A DNA stretch of 64,000 bases from RUG14515 sp045117995 (GCA_045117995.1 JBGUOH010000003.1:254559-318558); one strand, 5' to 3'. Counted from the first letter of the stretch, positions 43,441-52,465 are shown. A program made the numbers and translations. Notes: a model not told the origin generated them from the sequence alone.

Positions 43441-43514
43441 AATCTTTTTACAAACACTTAAAAGTATGATAAATTTTATATCTGCGACCAGCAAAGGAAG
43501 GGAGTGGTTCATTA

Positions 43515-44525
43515 ATGGATGTACCTCTGTCGTGGGTAATCATTGGAATCTGTGTATTAGCACACTTTTTCTTTTCTGCTGGTGAAACCGCACTCGCATG
43601 TGCAAACCGCTTCAAGATGCAAGTCGAAGCGGATGAAGGTAAAAAATCTGCCAAATTAGTGTTACACGTCGTTGAAAAATACGATCGCGCTCTAATTACG
43701 GTTCTAATAGGAAGTAATATTGTTTCAATCTTAGCCAGTGCTATTTGTACTGTCCTTTTCTATAACCTCTTCACAACCATGGCTAGTGAAGTCGTTTCTT
43801 TACTCGCTTCCATTACGATCGCCTTATTAATTTATATCTTGGGTGATGCTCTTCCAAAGACTATTGCAAGAAGCATTCCAGATACATTATCAAAAATACT
43901 TGTCTATCCAACATTTGGTTTAATGATGGTTCTTTATCCAATTACCTTGTTGTTTGACTTAATGGCGAAGGGTATTGAAAAAGCCTTCAAAGTTAAAGAA
44001 GAAACAACATTCGACGAAGAAGACTTTGAAAACGTCGTGGAAAAGGTTTCTGATGAAGGTATCTTAGAAGAAGAACAAAGCGATATTATTCAATCCGCTT
44101 TGGAATTCGCTGACACCAATGTTAAGGAAGTCTTAACTCCAAGAAACAAAATCTTCGCTCTAAATATTAGAGAACTAGATAAAGAAAAATTACATGAGAT
44201 TATTATCAAAACCAATTATTCAAGAATTCCAATCTATGATGGAAGTATTGATAACATTATTGGTATTTTAGTTATTAAAGCTTACTTAAGTGCATACTTA
44301 AGAAATCCAAACGTTTCCATTAAAAGCAAACTTCAAAAGCCATATTTCGTTTCATCAAACATTATGATTGATGATTTGTTCAATGGTTTTAAAAAGCATC
44401 ATACACATATTGCTATCGTGAGAGATAAAAAACAACAAGTTATCGGCATGGTCACCATGGATGATGTTTTAGAGGAACTTGTTGATGGTATTAGAGAGCC
44501 TAACAGCGTGAAAGGAAACAAATAG
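43515..44525 (+). CDS. CNNM/DUF21-CBS transporter-like protein (HlyC/CorC family)
   Basis: A 336-residue protein with a DUF21/CNNM membrane domain (four helices, FFSAGETALACANR near residue 22, signature of Mg2+-related CNNM proteins) and a pair of CBS domains (ILTPRNKIFAL..., MVTMDDVLEEL). The C-terminal CorC_HlyC domain is missing compared with its neighbour. Likely role is divalent cation, probably Mg2+, efflux or its control. Its stop is one base from the next gene start. Confidence 0.82.
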   Translation: MDVPLSWVIIGICVLAHFFFSAGETALACANRFKMQVEADEGKKSAKLVLHVVEKYDRALITVLIGSNIVSILASAICTVLFYNLFTTMASEVVSLLASITIALLIYILGDALPKTIARSIPDTLSKILVYPTFGLMMVLYPITLLFDLMAKGIEKAFKVKEETTFDEEDFENVVEKVSDEGILEEEQSDIIQSALEFADTNVKEVLTPRNKIFALNIRELDKEKLHEIIIKTNYSRIPIYDGSIDNIIGILVIKAYLSAYLRNPNVSIKSKLQKPYFVSSNIMIDDLFNGFKKHHTHIAIVRDKKQQVIGMVTMDDVLEELVDGIREPNSVKGNK

Positions 44526-44526
44526 T

Positions 44527-45795
44527 ATGTATTGGTATTATTGGGTTATCGTCGCTGTTTGTGCATTGTTCTCAATGTTCTTTTCCGCTGCCGACATGGT
44601 CTATGGCATGGTGGATAAAGATCGACTTGGTAGAGAAAAAGGTAAGAAAGAAAAACGCGCTAAACTTGCTATCAAGATTGCGGATGACTATGAGTTATCT
44701 ATTTCTGCAATTCTATTAGGCAATAACGTTGTTAATGTTCTCGCCGCCTCTATCGTGACTTTAATTGGTATTGCTTTATCAAACGGCAACGAAGATTTAG
44801 GCACAACATTATCTACGATAATATTCACTGTCTTTATTATTATCTTCTGTGAATTCATTCCTAAGGCATTCGCTAAGAGATTTAACTATTCATTAGCGAT
44901 TAACTTTGCTTATCCAGTAACATTCTTTAAATATTTATTCTTTATCATCGTTTGGCCAATCGCTAAACTCTTCAAACTCTTTGGTAAATTATTCGCTAAA
45001 AAGAGTAAAGAAGAAGATCAAATAGATGAAGATGTCTTAACCGAAATGGCTGACTCTTTAGAGGAAGAAGGTATCTTAGAAGAAAACGAAGCGGAACTTC
45101 TTAGAAGTGCCATCGATTTAAATGATATCGAAGCATTTGAAATTATGACTCCACGTGTGGATGTCTATGCGATTAGCAAAGACGAAGACATTAACGAACT
45201 TATCAAAGATAAGGAATTCTTCAAACACTCACGTGTTCCAGTCTATGATGAAACAATTGATAACATTGTTGGTATCTTACCAATTAAAGCTTTGGCCAAG
45301 AAGATTCTTGCAGGACAAAAAGATATCGACATTATGTCTTTATGCTATAAACCTTTAATCATTCCTAGAAACCATCAAATTCTCGATGTTTTAAGTGAAT
45401 TCAAAGAAAAGAAAGTTCACGTCGCTATCGTCAAAGACGAATATGGTGGCACCGAAGGTATTATCACTATGGAAGACATTTTAGAAGAAATCGTCGGTGA
45501 TATCTTTGATGAATTCGATGAAATCGAAGAAGAATATGTCGATAAAGGTAATGGCACCTGGGTTGTTGATGGCGCAATGAATATCGAAGACTTCTTTGAA
45601 TTAATTGGTTATGAAGAAGAAGTGGAAACTGACTACGCGACAGTGGGTGGTTTCTGCCAAGACATTTTAGATAGATTCGCTAAGACTGGTGATGAGTTTG
45701 ACTTTGCGCATTTCCATTTCAAAGTCTTGGAAGCCGATGACTTTACAGTCGAAAAACTCAAAGTCACTGACTTAGAATACGAAAAAGAAGAGTAG
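44527..45795 (+). CDS. CNNM/DUF21-CBS-CorC_HlyC protein
   Basis: A 422-residue paralogue of the preceding gene with the complete domain set: DUF21 helices (FFSAADMVYGM), two CBS domains (IMTPRVDVYAI; GIITMEDILEEIVGDIFDE), and the C-terminal CorC_HlyC domain (WVVDGAMNIEDFFELIG...). The tandem pair of one short and one full-length copy may form a heteromer. It is separated by one base from the upstream gene and nine from hflX. Confidence 0.85.
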   Translation: MYWYYWVIVAVCALFSMFFSAADMVYGMVDKDRLGREKGKKEKRAKLAIKIADDYELSISAILLGNNVVNVLAASIVTLIGIALSNGNEDLGTTLSTIIFTVFIIIFCEFIPKAFAKRFNYSLAINFAYPVTFFKYLFFIIVWPIAKLFKLFGKLFAKKSKEEDQIDEDVLTEMADSLEEEGILEENEAELLRSAIDLNDIEAFEIMTPRVDVYAISKDEDINELIKDKEFFKHSRVPVYDETIDNIVGILPIKALAKKILAGQKDIDIMSLCYKPLIIPRNHQILDVLSEFKEKKVHVAIVKDEYGGTEGIITMEDILEEIVGDIFDEFDEIEEEYVDKGNGTWVVDGAMNIEDFFELIGYEEEVETDYATVGGFCQDILDRFAKTGDEFDFAHFHFKVLEADDFTVEKLKVTDLEYEKEE

Positions 45796-45804
45796 TGTAA
45801 AACT

Positions 45805-47052
45805 ATGAAGGCGTTAGTGATCTCTCGCGGAAAAACAAATTCTCTCGAACTAAACCACGAGCAGAATGAATTTAGCATGCTTTTAAAAGAGATTGGTTAT
45901 TCCGTTGTCTCTTTCTTTTCTCAAGACATTGAAAACATTGATAAGAATACATATTTAGGTTCTGGTAAGATCCATGAGATAGCCGCTTTTTATCATCAAT
46001 ACAACGAAGAGAATCCAGAAGAACCAATTGATATTATTGCCTGCAATTTTGAATTATCTGGTTTACAAAAGAAAGCCATTTCTGCAATTACCAAAGCGGA
46101 AATAATCGACAGGACATTTGTTATCCTTAACATTTTTGAAAAGAACGCTAAAACCAAAGAAGCTAAACTTCAAGTGGAAATCGCCCGTTTAGAATATCTT
46201 AAAAACCATCTCGTTGATGAGAAAGCTTCCTATTCCCAAGTCACATCAGGAAGCGGGCACAATAAAGGTAAAGGCGAAAAGCAAATTGAACTATCTAAAA
46301 GACAAATCGCTAGAGCGGTTTTCCAAAAGAAGAAAGAACTCGAGGCCATTAAGCTATCACGCAGAAACATGCGCACAAAGAGGATTAATAATCCAAGTCC
46401 AAAGATTTGTATTGTAGGATATACAAACGCTGGTAAATCTACGTTAATGAATCGCTTAGTAAAACTATCTAAAGATGAGAAAACAGTTCTAGAAAAGAAC
46501 GCTTTATTCGCTACTTTAGAAACATCTACAAGAAACATTTCTGTATTTGGTTATCCAACATTCTTCTTAACTGACACCGTTGGTTTTATTTCTCATTTAC
46601 CCGTTTATCTTGTTGATGCATTCCGTTCTACATTAGAAGAAATCAAAGAAGCTGACCTTTTAGTCCAAGTAATTGATTTATCTGATCCATTTAAAGATGA
46701 AGAAATTAAAACCACTAAAGGAATTATCAAAGACCTCGAAGCGGACAATATTCCAATGATTAATATTTATAATAAATACGATTTATTAGGAGGCTTCGCT
46801 AACTTCTTACCTAAAGAAGATGAACTTTTAGTGTCTCTTCTTGATGATAATGATGTTGAAGATGCTTTAAAGTTCATTGTAAGAAACGCTACCAAAAACT
46901 GGGAAAGAAGAGAACTTACTCTTCCTTACAGTATTGATTTCGCCACTTTTAGCAAAGAAAACTACGTTATAAGCCACAAAGAAAAAGAAGACGGCTATTT
47001 AGTAGACGTCTATCTTAATCCTGCTTATATGTATAAATACGTTAGAAATTAG
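45805..47052 (+). CDS. hflX: ribosome-associated GTPase HflX
   Basis: A 415-residue GTPase that splits stalled or hibernating ribosomes. The N-terminal HflX domain contains LGSGKIHEIA, a coiled linker with the glycine-rich SGSGHNKGKGEKQIELSKRQ follows, and the G domain shows GYTNAGKST (G1), DTVGFISHLP (G3) and IYNKYD (G4). It is directly downstream of the CorC genes, and its 3' end overlaps the convergent kinase gene by 11 bases. Confidence 0.92.
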   Translation: MKALVISRGKTNSLELNHEQNEFSMLLKEIGYSVVSFFSQDIENIDKNTYLGSGKIHEIAAFYHQYNEENPEEPIDIIACNFELSGLQKKAISAITKAEIIDRTFVILNIFEKNAKTKEAKLQVEIARLEYLKNHLVDEKASYSQVTSGSGHNKGKGEKQIELSKRQIARAVFQKKKELEAIKLSRRNMRTKRINNPSPKICIVGYTNAGKSTLMNRLVKLSKDEKTVLEKNALFATLETSTRNISVFGYPTFFLTDTVGFISHLPVYLVDAFRSTLEEIKEADLLVQVIDLSDPFKDEEIKTTKGIIKDLEADNIPMINIYNKYDLLGGFANFLPKEDELLVSLLDDNDVEDALKFIVRNATKNWERRELTLPYSIDFATFSKENYVISHKEKEDGYLVDVYLNPAYMYKYVRN

Positions 47053-47584
47053 CTTTTAGATAATCCATATAAAGTTTATAGATTTCATCCGCAACTTCTT
47101 CAATGGATTTACTTTCTGAATCAATTGAAAAATTAACGTGAGGGATTTGATTATCCGCGAACACTCTGCGGTCATTTTCTAATCTTCTTCTCGCGTCTTC
47201 TTCTTTATCGCCTCTTTCGAGCATTCTCTTATAGCGAATCTCTTCACAGGTTGATAAATAAAAAGTCACGATTCTCTTATCATTGAGACGAGAATATGAC
47301 TTCAATCCTTCTAAATCAATAACGACGACTCGATCATTTGCAATTTGATCTTTTGTAGAGCCGTAATAATTACCGTTATAAAGTGTATATTCAACGAATT
47401 TATCTTCCGCGATTAATTGATTAAATCTTTCTTTTGTAACGAAAAAATAATCTCTGCCGTTTTGTTCATTGACGCGCATTGAACGAGTGGTGGTGGTTAT
47501 GGCTTTTCTAATGCCATACTTCGCCATCAGCATTTTTGCCGCTTCTGTTTTTCCCGATGCACTTGCGCCACTTAAAACAATCAT
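47042..47584 (-). CDS. guanylate-kinase-like protein
   Basis: A 180-residue P-loop kinase of the guanylate kinase fold, expected to make GDP from GMP. The P-loop is LSGASASGKTEAA, the GMP-binding region ITTTTRSMRVNEQNGRDYFF, and YGSTKDQI follows. Canonical guanylate kinases have GPSGxGKST and TTRxPRxGExxGxDY, so both motifs have drifted (Ala/Ser in the loop, Met for Pro, Asn for Gly). It could be a divergent Gmk or another nucleoside-monophosphate kinase. The ATG at 47584 is chosen; the frame extends to a TTG at 47602. Confidence 0.72.
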   Translation of the reverse strand: MIVLSGASASGKTEAAKMLMAKYGIRKAITTTTRSMRVNEQNGRDYFFVTKERFNQLIAEDKFVEYTLYNGNYYGSTKDQIANDRVVVIDLEGLKSYSRLNDKRIVTFYLSTCEEIRYKRMLERGDKEEDARRRLENDRRVFADNQIPHVNFSIDSESKSIEEVADEIYKLYMDYLKANF

Positions 47585-47710
47585 AAATTTTATATGCAAC
47601 AATTGTATATCTTTTTATTATGAAAAAAAACGAAAAAAAGTTAATTCTTTGAATTAAAGGGAATACTCATAAAAATTTTTACAAAAATTTAGGAAAAATT
47701 TCGATTTTCA

Positions 47711-47732
47711 CTCCTACTTATTAAATAGGAGG
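47711..47732 (+). promoter_or_regulatory. Ribosome-site-sequestering hairpin in pilus operon leader
   Basis: CTCCTA (47711-47716) is perfectly complementary to TAGGAG (47726-47731), which is the core of the AGGAGG ribosome site of the first pilus gene. The nine-base loop is CTTATTAAA. Folding would block translation of the operon leader gene. Confidence 0.6.
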
Positions 47733-47740
47733 CTGTTTTT

Positions 47741-48064
47741 ATGAGTCTAGCGGAAAAGAGCTTCAAAGAGCTCAATGACTTGGTTGAAAAAGTCGCTGAT
47801 AAATACTTTGAAGCAAAACAGATGACTTTATTAAAAATGCGTGGTGAGTTATTAGCTGAGGTTGACGCTCCCTATGACATATATCTATATAAAGTCGAGC
47901 GCGCATACGCAACGCTAGATCCAAGAGAAAAGAATTTGATTAATAATGAATTCTTTTTCCAAAACTATCGTGATTGGTGGATAGGCCTCTATTCCAAGGC
48001 AAGCTTTTATCGATTTAAAAAGCAAGCCATGCATAAATTCCTGGAGGCTTTTCGTCATGCGTAA
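47741..48064 (+). CDS. ArpU/RinA-like HTH regulator, first gene of pilus operon
   Basis: A 107-residue protein. Its C-terminal half, LDPREKNLINNEFFFQ...WWIGLYSKASFYRFKKQAMHKFLEAF, resembles the sigma-4-like HTH of the ArpU/RinA late regulators, with SKASFYRFKKQ as recognition helix. It overlaps the following lipoprotein by eight bases and is therefore co-translated with a Tad-like pilus set. A role in switching on that operon is inferred. Translation is probably limited by the hairpin over its ribosome site. Confidence 0.62.
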   Translation: MSLAEKSFKELNDLVEKVADKYFEAKQMTLLKMRGELLAEVDAPYDIYLYKVERAYATLDPREKNLINNEFFFQNYRDWWIGLYSKASFYRFKKQAMHKFLEAFRHA

Positions 48065-49112
48065 ATTATTACCTTTTCTACTTATTACCTTTCTAACTTC
48101 TTGCTCGTCCTCCCCAAAAAGCAAGAATGCTTTAAACGCTTCTAGCCAAGCCCCATCCCCTGCGACATCCCCATATCCAAATTCACTATCTAAAGGTGGG
48201 GCTGATTATTTCGCTTCCGATATTTACGGTCCTTTTAGTGTCGGAGATCCTGACTTTGATGCGAAGTTCACTTATCGCGCAGATATTGATAATCAAAAGA
48301 TAATGGAACGTCTCCTACTGTGCGATATTTCAGGCGATCCATATGTGTCCACCAATCACGCTCCTTTTAACTATACAAATCGTGCCTTAATCGAGACGAC
48401 TTTTACAATACCAATTCATCGTTATTTAACAGATAAAGGACTTACCCTCAAATTTCAAATTTTGAATTCATCTTCAATGCAAGTATTAAAGAGCTACAGC
48501 GTGAGCATTTATCCATGCGTTCAAGCGGGTTGGACATATGAAGAATATATGAGAGGATTATACATCACTCGTAACATAGGCTTTTTTGGAAATGGAAAGA
48601 GCTTACAAGGCATTACTGAAGCCTATTATTTCCATCATATCGGAGAGTATATCGATAACGATTACTACTATCGTTTAGATTTAAACAATAACTATATGAA
48701 TTATGACTCGCTTTTTGAACTAACTTATGACGCAATTAATTTGAAATTTGAAGATTCAAAGAATGCCTTTCCTAGTTTAAAACACGATTCTAAAAAGAAC
48801 GTTGTTATACCTTTAAAAGCCACTGTTGATGATGAAGCAACAGCTAGGTTTTCTATTAAAAACGCGCTATATGTCAACAAGTTAACGCTTGAAATGGCGG
48901 ATTCTTATCAAGAAGGCTATATAAAAACCCATGATTTATATTTTCCAATAAACAAACGTGATCAATTAAACGAAAAGATGATGTATATGGAGTTTGTTAA
49001 TTATGGAAAAAGCAAAGTTAATATGACTTTCCCTATGCAATATCTATGCGGACAGCCTTACATTGGTCCAAGCGCTAATTCACATTATTTTGTCGTTGGA
49101 GGCGTTAAATAA
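48057..49112 (+). CDS. pilus-operon lipoprotein, unknown function
   Basis: A 351-residue lipoprotein with lipobox LTSC (Cys16) and a Ser/Pro-rich spacer (about residues 17-45). The mature part is rich in Tyr, Asn and Asp (DNDYYYRLDLNNNYMNYD) and probably beta. No family recognised. Its ATG lies in the regulator's last codons (overlap eight bases) and its stop overlaps the next start by one base. It may anchor the pilus or act as a secretin-like external partner in this thin-walled organism; that is inference. Confidence 0.65.
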   Translation: MRKLLPFLLITFLTSCSSSPKSKNALNASSQAPSPATSPYPNSLSKGGADYFASDIYGPFSVGDPDFDAKFTYRADIDNQKIMERLLLCDISGDPYVSTNHAPFNYTNRALIETTFTIPIHRYLTDKGLTLKFQILNSSSMQVLKSYSVSIYPCVQAGWTYEEYMRGLYITRNIGFFGNGKSLQGITEAYYFHHIGEYIDNDYYYRLDLNNNYMNYDSLFELTYDAINLKFEDSKNAFPSLKHDSKKNVVIPLKATVDDEATARFSIKNALYVNKLTLEMADSYQEGYIKTHDLYFPINKRDQLNEKMMYMEFVNYGKSKVNMTFPMQYLCGQPYIGPSANSHYFVVGGVK

Positions 49113-49498
49113 TGGTGGTGATTTTTATCGCTTTATTCATTACTGTATTTTGCTTCAATTTTTTCATGATTTCTTATCAGATGAACGGCATAAACCGCTT
49201 GTTTTGTAGTGTTCCAATTGCCTTAATTGAAAGCTCAGTTAATAAGCTTGATTTAAGCGAAGATAATGTTCCGTATTTTGATAAGGAAACACTAGAAAAT
49301 AAATTAACCTCTTATTTTGCAAACTCAATGAAGAATTATGTCGATGATTTCGCCTTGGATTTCTATTACTACAATCCTAGTGACCATTCGTTCTGTACCT
49401 CTGATATTTGTCATGCCTTTGAAGCGACATTAAAGACAGATTTGATTCTGAATTATCACTATGAAAAAACGCTTTATTACGAGATTAGGAGCAACTGA
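49112..49498 (+). CDS. TadE-like pseudopilin, candidate
   Basis: A 128-residue protein with one N-terminal helix (IFIALFITVFCFNFFMI) and an extracellular domain of about 100 residues with three cysteines. Size and topology fit TadE/TadF minor pilins, but sequence similarity is weak. It overlaps both neighbours by single bases (TAATG and TGATG style) in the Tad-like operon. Confidence 0.5.
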   Translation: MVVIFIALFITVFCFNFFMISYQMNGINRLFCSVPIALIESSVNKLDLSEDNVPYFDKETLENKLTSYFANSMKNYVDDFALDFYYYNPSDHSFCTSDICHAFEATLKTDLILNYHYEKTLYYEIRSN

Positions 49499-50556
49499 TG
49501 GATGTTAAGAAATTAATTGAATATCTAGAGTCTTCTTTCCTTAGAGATCTCCTTAGTCTTGAAAGCGTGACAGACATTTCCTATAACGGTGAGTCTATCT
49601 ATTACATTGATAATCGCTTTGGAAGATTAAAAAGAGATGTGGAGGTGGAACCACAACTAGTAAAAGACTTTATTAGACAAATTGCTAACCTCTCTGAAAA
49701 GCAGTTCTCTTATCAAAGCCCTGAATTAGATGTTTCCTTTGGAAAGTATCGTTTAAGCGCTCTCCATCAAAGCATATGTCGTAAAGGCAATGTAGAGTGT
49801 GTTTGCTTTTCTATACGTATTGCCTCAAGCAAATTACGCATCGAAGAAAACGAACGATTCTTTCCTAAGGAAGTTATCGACTTATTAGATGTTTTAATCG
49901 ACTCTAATGTCTCAATTGTTATTGGGGGATTAACGGGTTCTGGGAAAACAGAATTACAAAAGTATCTTCTCAGTCAAATGAGAGAAAATACTAGAACAAT
50001 CGTTATAGATAATATTCTTGAATTAGATCAATTAAAAATTGATAAGAACCTTGACCTAAATATTTGGCAAGTCGATGATAACCGTTCTAAAGCATCTATC
50101 CAAAACTTAGTTAGGACAGCGTTACGAAGCAATCCTGACTGGTTAATTGTGGCCGAGTCTCGTGGCAAAGAAATGCTCGAAGTATTGAACTCATCATTAA
50201 CTGGCCATCCTATCATCACAACACTGCACGCTCTTGATATCGAAAGCATACCATATCGCATGGTGAGAATGGTGATGATGAATGAACAAAAAATGGATTT
50301 TAACGATGTTTATCAAGATATAGCGTACCATCTACGTTTCTATATCTATATGAAAAGAAAGTACCTCAATAATGGTGCAGTATTAAGATACATTTCATCC
50401 ATCGCTTACCTTAACGGTAAGGATATGGAAGAAATATACGGTAGTGACGGGGAAAATAAAAAGTATAAATCATTGTCTAGCAAAGCCCTAACCTTACTCA
50501 ACTTATCAACCGCTAGTGATTTATTCAAAAAGACATATCTAGGAGGTATAAAATGA
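49498..50556 (+). CDS. CpaF/TadA-type secretion ATPase
   Basis: A 352-residue AAA ATPase of the CpaF/TadA (T2SE) family that powers pilus assembly. The N-terminal domain includes DISYNGESIYYIDNRFG, typical of CpaF. Walker A is GGLTGSGKT (143-151), the Asp box IVIDNILELD, Walker B NPDWLIVAES (about 212-221) and the His box GHPIITTLHA (236-245). Arginine fingers lie around LVRTALRSNP. It overlaps the downstream TadB-like gene by four bases. It is shorter than usual CpaF proteins (400-450) at the N-terminus. Confidence 0.9.
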   Translation: MDVKKLIEYLESSFLRDLLSLESVTDISYNGESIYYIDNRFGRLKRDVEVEPQLVKDFIRQIANLSEKQFSYQSPELDVSFGKYRLSALHQSICRKGNVECVCFSIRIASSKLRIEENERFFPKEVIDLLDVLIDSNVSIVIGGLTGSGKTELQKYLLSQMRENTRTIVIDNILELDQLKIDKNLDLNIWQVDDNRSKASIQNLVRTALRSNPDWLIVAESRGKEMLEVLNSSLTGHPIITTLHALDIESIPYRMVRMVMMNEQKMDFNDVYQDIAYHLRFYIYMKRKYLNNGAVLRYISSIAYLNGKDMEEIYGSDGENKKYKSLSSKALTLLNLSTASDLFKKTYLGGIK

Positions 50557-51260
50557 ACTTTTTATTGCTCGGCACCTTTGTCTCTTTAGCCTTTGGTGGC
50601 CTGATTTATATGGCGAGTGAAAACATTTTCGTGTCTATCATAATCTTCTTGTTTTCAATGGTGTTTTTTGTTTTACTCGTCAGGAGGCAAATTGACAAAT
50701 ACCGAGAGAAAACCCGTCGCTACCATCAGTGCTATCAATTCATTAACACGTACTTAGTTTCATTAAGCATTAAAGGATCAATGTCAGCCGCTAGAGAAAG
50801 TAGCTATAACACCGCCGATGCGAACACAAAGGAAATACTCGATTCAATTAAGGACTTTGATGAAAACGAAAAGCTATCTTACTTATGTAAGTATTTCAAA
50901 TTCGATTTATATCGTTTGTTTTTAGACACTGTGTCCTTATGGAATGAACAAGGTGGAGATATCTTATCGATGAGCCAACACCTTGTTAACCAAGTGCGTC
51001 TCAAAGAAGAATACATTTTATTTTGTGAATCGACACATCGTACTAGATTAGTGGAGTTTATTGTTCTTTGGAGTCTCACTCTATTAATTCTTATATCCTT
51101 AAGATTTGCTCTATCTCAGTTTTTCACACATATTGTTAGGACAATTTTCTATCAAGTTTCAGTGGTGGTTATATTCCTGTTTTTAATATTGTCCATTTAC
51201 GTGATGGTTAAGCGCATCACAAATATCACGTTGGAGGGATGGAAAGATGATGAAAAATAA
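50553..51260 (+). CDS. TadB-like inner-membrane platform protein
   Basis: A 235-residue T2SSF-type membrane protein: two helices at the N-terminus (FLLLGTFVSLAFGG; FVSIIIFLFSMVFFVLLV), a cytoplasmic helical domain, and two helices at the C-terminus. TadB proteins form the platform on which the ATPase acts. ATGA-type overlap with tadA and a 14-base overlap with the next gene. AGGAGG precedes the ATG. Confidence 0.78.
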   Translation: MNFLLLGTFVSLAFGGLIYMASENIFVSIIIFLFSMVFFVLLVRRQIDKYREKTRRYHQCYQFINTYLVSLSIKGSMSAARESSYNTADANTKEILDSIKDFDENEKLSYLCKYFKFDLYRLFLDTVSLWNEQGGDILSMSQHLVNQVRLKEEYILFCESTHRTRLVEFIVLWSLTLLILISLRFALSQFFTHIVRTIFYQVSVVVIFLFLILSIYVMVKRITNITLEGWKDDEK

Positions 51261-51921
51261 TCTTAAAGAGACAATAGAATTTGTCGGTCTTTCTTATACC
51301 AAGGAAATGCTAAAAGTAGTGCTTTTAAACATCCTTATTCTCGGTTGTTCTTTCCTTATATATTTATTATTAAATAATCTTATCTTCGCTATCTTTGTTT
51401 TGATTTCGCTTATTACCGCTGATTATTTCTTATTAAGTAGATATAACGACAAAAAGAAAGTATTGCTCAAGAATCGTGAAAACGAACTGATTGCTATCAT
51501 TTCTTATTTTGAAGTTTATGTCCAAAACAAAAATAACGTTTATCAATCTTTTAATATGCTCATTCCTTATTGCTCTCCTTGGATGAAAGATAAGATTGAA
51601 GTTCTTTTGAAAGAAATTGATGAAGACAAATCAGTTCAACCATTTGTTAACTTCGCTAATAACTTTCAACAATTGTCCACACATAGCCTAATGTTATCCA
51701 TCTATCAAATGGTGGATCAGGGAGAAAACACTCATCAATTAAAACAGTTTGATGTCATTTTTACTGAACTAGCTAGAAACAGAAACCGTGAAATGATGGA
51801 GCAGAAATCAAACTCACTTGCTAACATGTCGACGTTTCCTTTAGTGGGTGCGGGTTTAATAACCATTACTTTAACGATGTCGATACTTTCCATATTGGGG
51901 GACTTAATCAATGTCGTATAA
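51247..51921 (+). CDS. TadC-like inner-membrane platform protein
   Basis: A 224-residue membrane protein with the same layout as the TadB-like neighbour: two N-terminal helices, a cytoplasmic helical bundle (NNVYQSFNMLIPYCSPWMKD...; MLSIYQMVDQGENTHQLKQF), and a C-terminal helix. TadB and TadC normally work as a pair. GGAGGG lies before the tandem ATG ATG. Its stop overlaps the next start by 11 bases. Confidence 0.75.
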   Translation: MMKNNLKETIEFVGLSYTKEMLKVVLLNILILGCSFLIYLLLNNLIFAIFVLISLITADYFLLSRYNDKKKVLLKNRENELIAIISYFEVYVQNKNNVYQSFNMLIPYCSPWMKDKIEVLLKEIDEDKSVQPFVNFANNFQQLSTHSLMLSIYQMVDQGENTHQLKQFDVIFTELARNRNREMMEQKSNSLANMSTFPLVGAGLITITLTMSILSILGDLINVV

Positions 51922-52252
51922 AGTTGGCCTCATCTTATCGATGGTTTTTGTCTCTTTGTGTTTTCTTTTTGGTGCAGATCTTATCTCTATACAAAGTATC
52001 TATTCGACTTTGGACGCTAAAGCGACAGCTATTTCATATCTAGTTTCGCAAACGGGAGCAGTGGATTTAGCCTTCAAAAGAAAAATTATCCAAGAATATG
52101 ATGTGGCGTTTGTTTGTCCAACTATCCCATCAACATATTTTGGTGAAGAAATAACCTTTAGTCTTTTTACGACCTATCAACCTCTTGTTATTAATAGCAA
52201 GAAAATGAAGATATCCGTCACTAGGATAGCGGTCGTGGGATTCTACGGGTAG
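51911..52252 (+). CDS. TadE/TadG-like pseudopilin
   Basis: A 113-residue protein with an N-terminal helix (VGLILSMVFVSLCFLFGADLI), an Ala-rich stretch (STLDAKATAISYLVSQTG) and a short beta domain ending in VTRIAVVGFYG. This is the layout of TadE-like minor pilins, where the helix packs into the pilus and a strand domain caps it. It overlaps the TadC-like stop by 11 bases and precedes the pilin-like gene by 13 bases. Confidence 0.6.
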   Translation: MSYKVGLILSMVFVSLCFLFGADLISIQSIYSTLDAKATAISYLVSQTGAVDLAFKRKIIQEYDVAFVCPTIPSTYFGEEITFSLFTTYQPLVINSKKMKISVTRIAVVGFYG

Positions 52253-52265
52253 AAAGGAGGTTACT

Positions 52266-52433
52266 ATGTCTGAAATCAAAGGACAATTACTTGGTATTAT
52301 CCTAGTTATTATCGTCTTTGGTGTTGTTGCTGCGGGCATTTCCACGGTTTTCCAAAACCTGACAAATTCAGTTTCCAGCGAAGTTGCTAAAGCAGTATCA
52401 ACAACTCCAAAAGCAGAAATGCTTACTTTTTAA
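52266..52433 (+). CDS. 55-residue Flp-pilin-like peptide
   Basis: A small gene that begins with ATG at 52266 behind a very strong AAAGGAGG (52253-52260) and ends with TAA at 52431. The product has a short charged leader (MSEIKG), a continuous hydrophobic helix (QLLGIILVIIVFGVVAAGIS) and a Ser/Thr-rich tail. Size and design match the major Flp pilin of Tad systems, with possible cleavage after Gly6. The usual Glu at +5 of the mature protein is absent. A terminator follows at once. The strong ribosome site fits a high-abundance subunit. Confidence 0.7.
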   Translation: MSEIKGQLLGIILVIIVFGVVAAGISTVFQNLTNSVSSEVAKAVSTTPKAEMLTF

Positions 52434-52438
52434 AAAAT

Positions 52439-52465
52439 AACGGCTCATAAAAAGGCCGTTTTTTA
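52439..52465 (+). terminator. Terminator of the Tad-like operon
   Basis: AACGGC pairs with GCCGTT, followed by TTTTAT. Confidence 0.8.
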
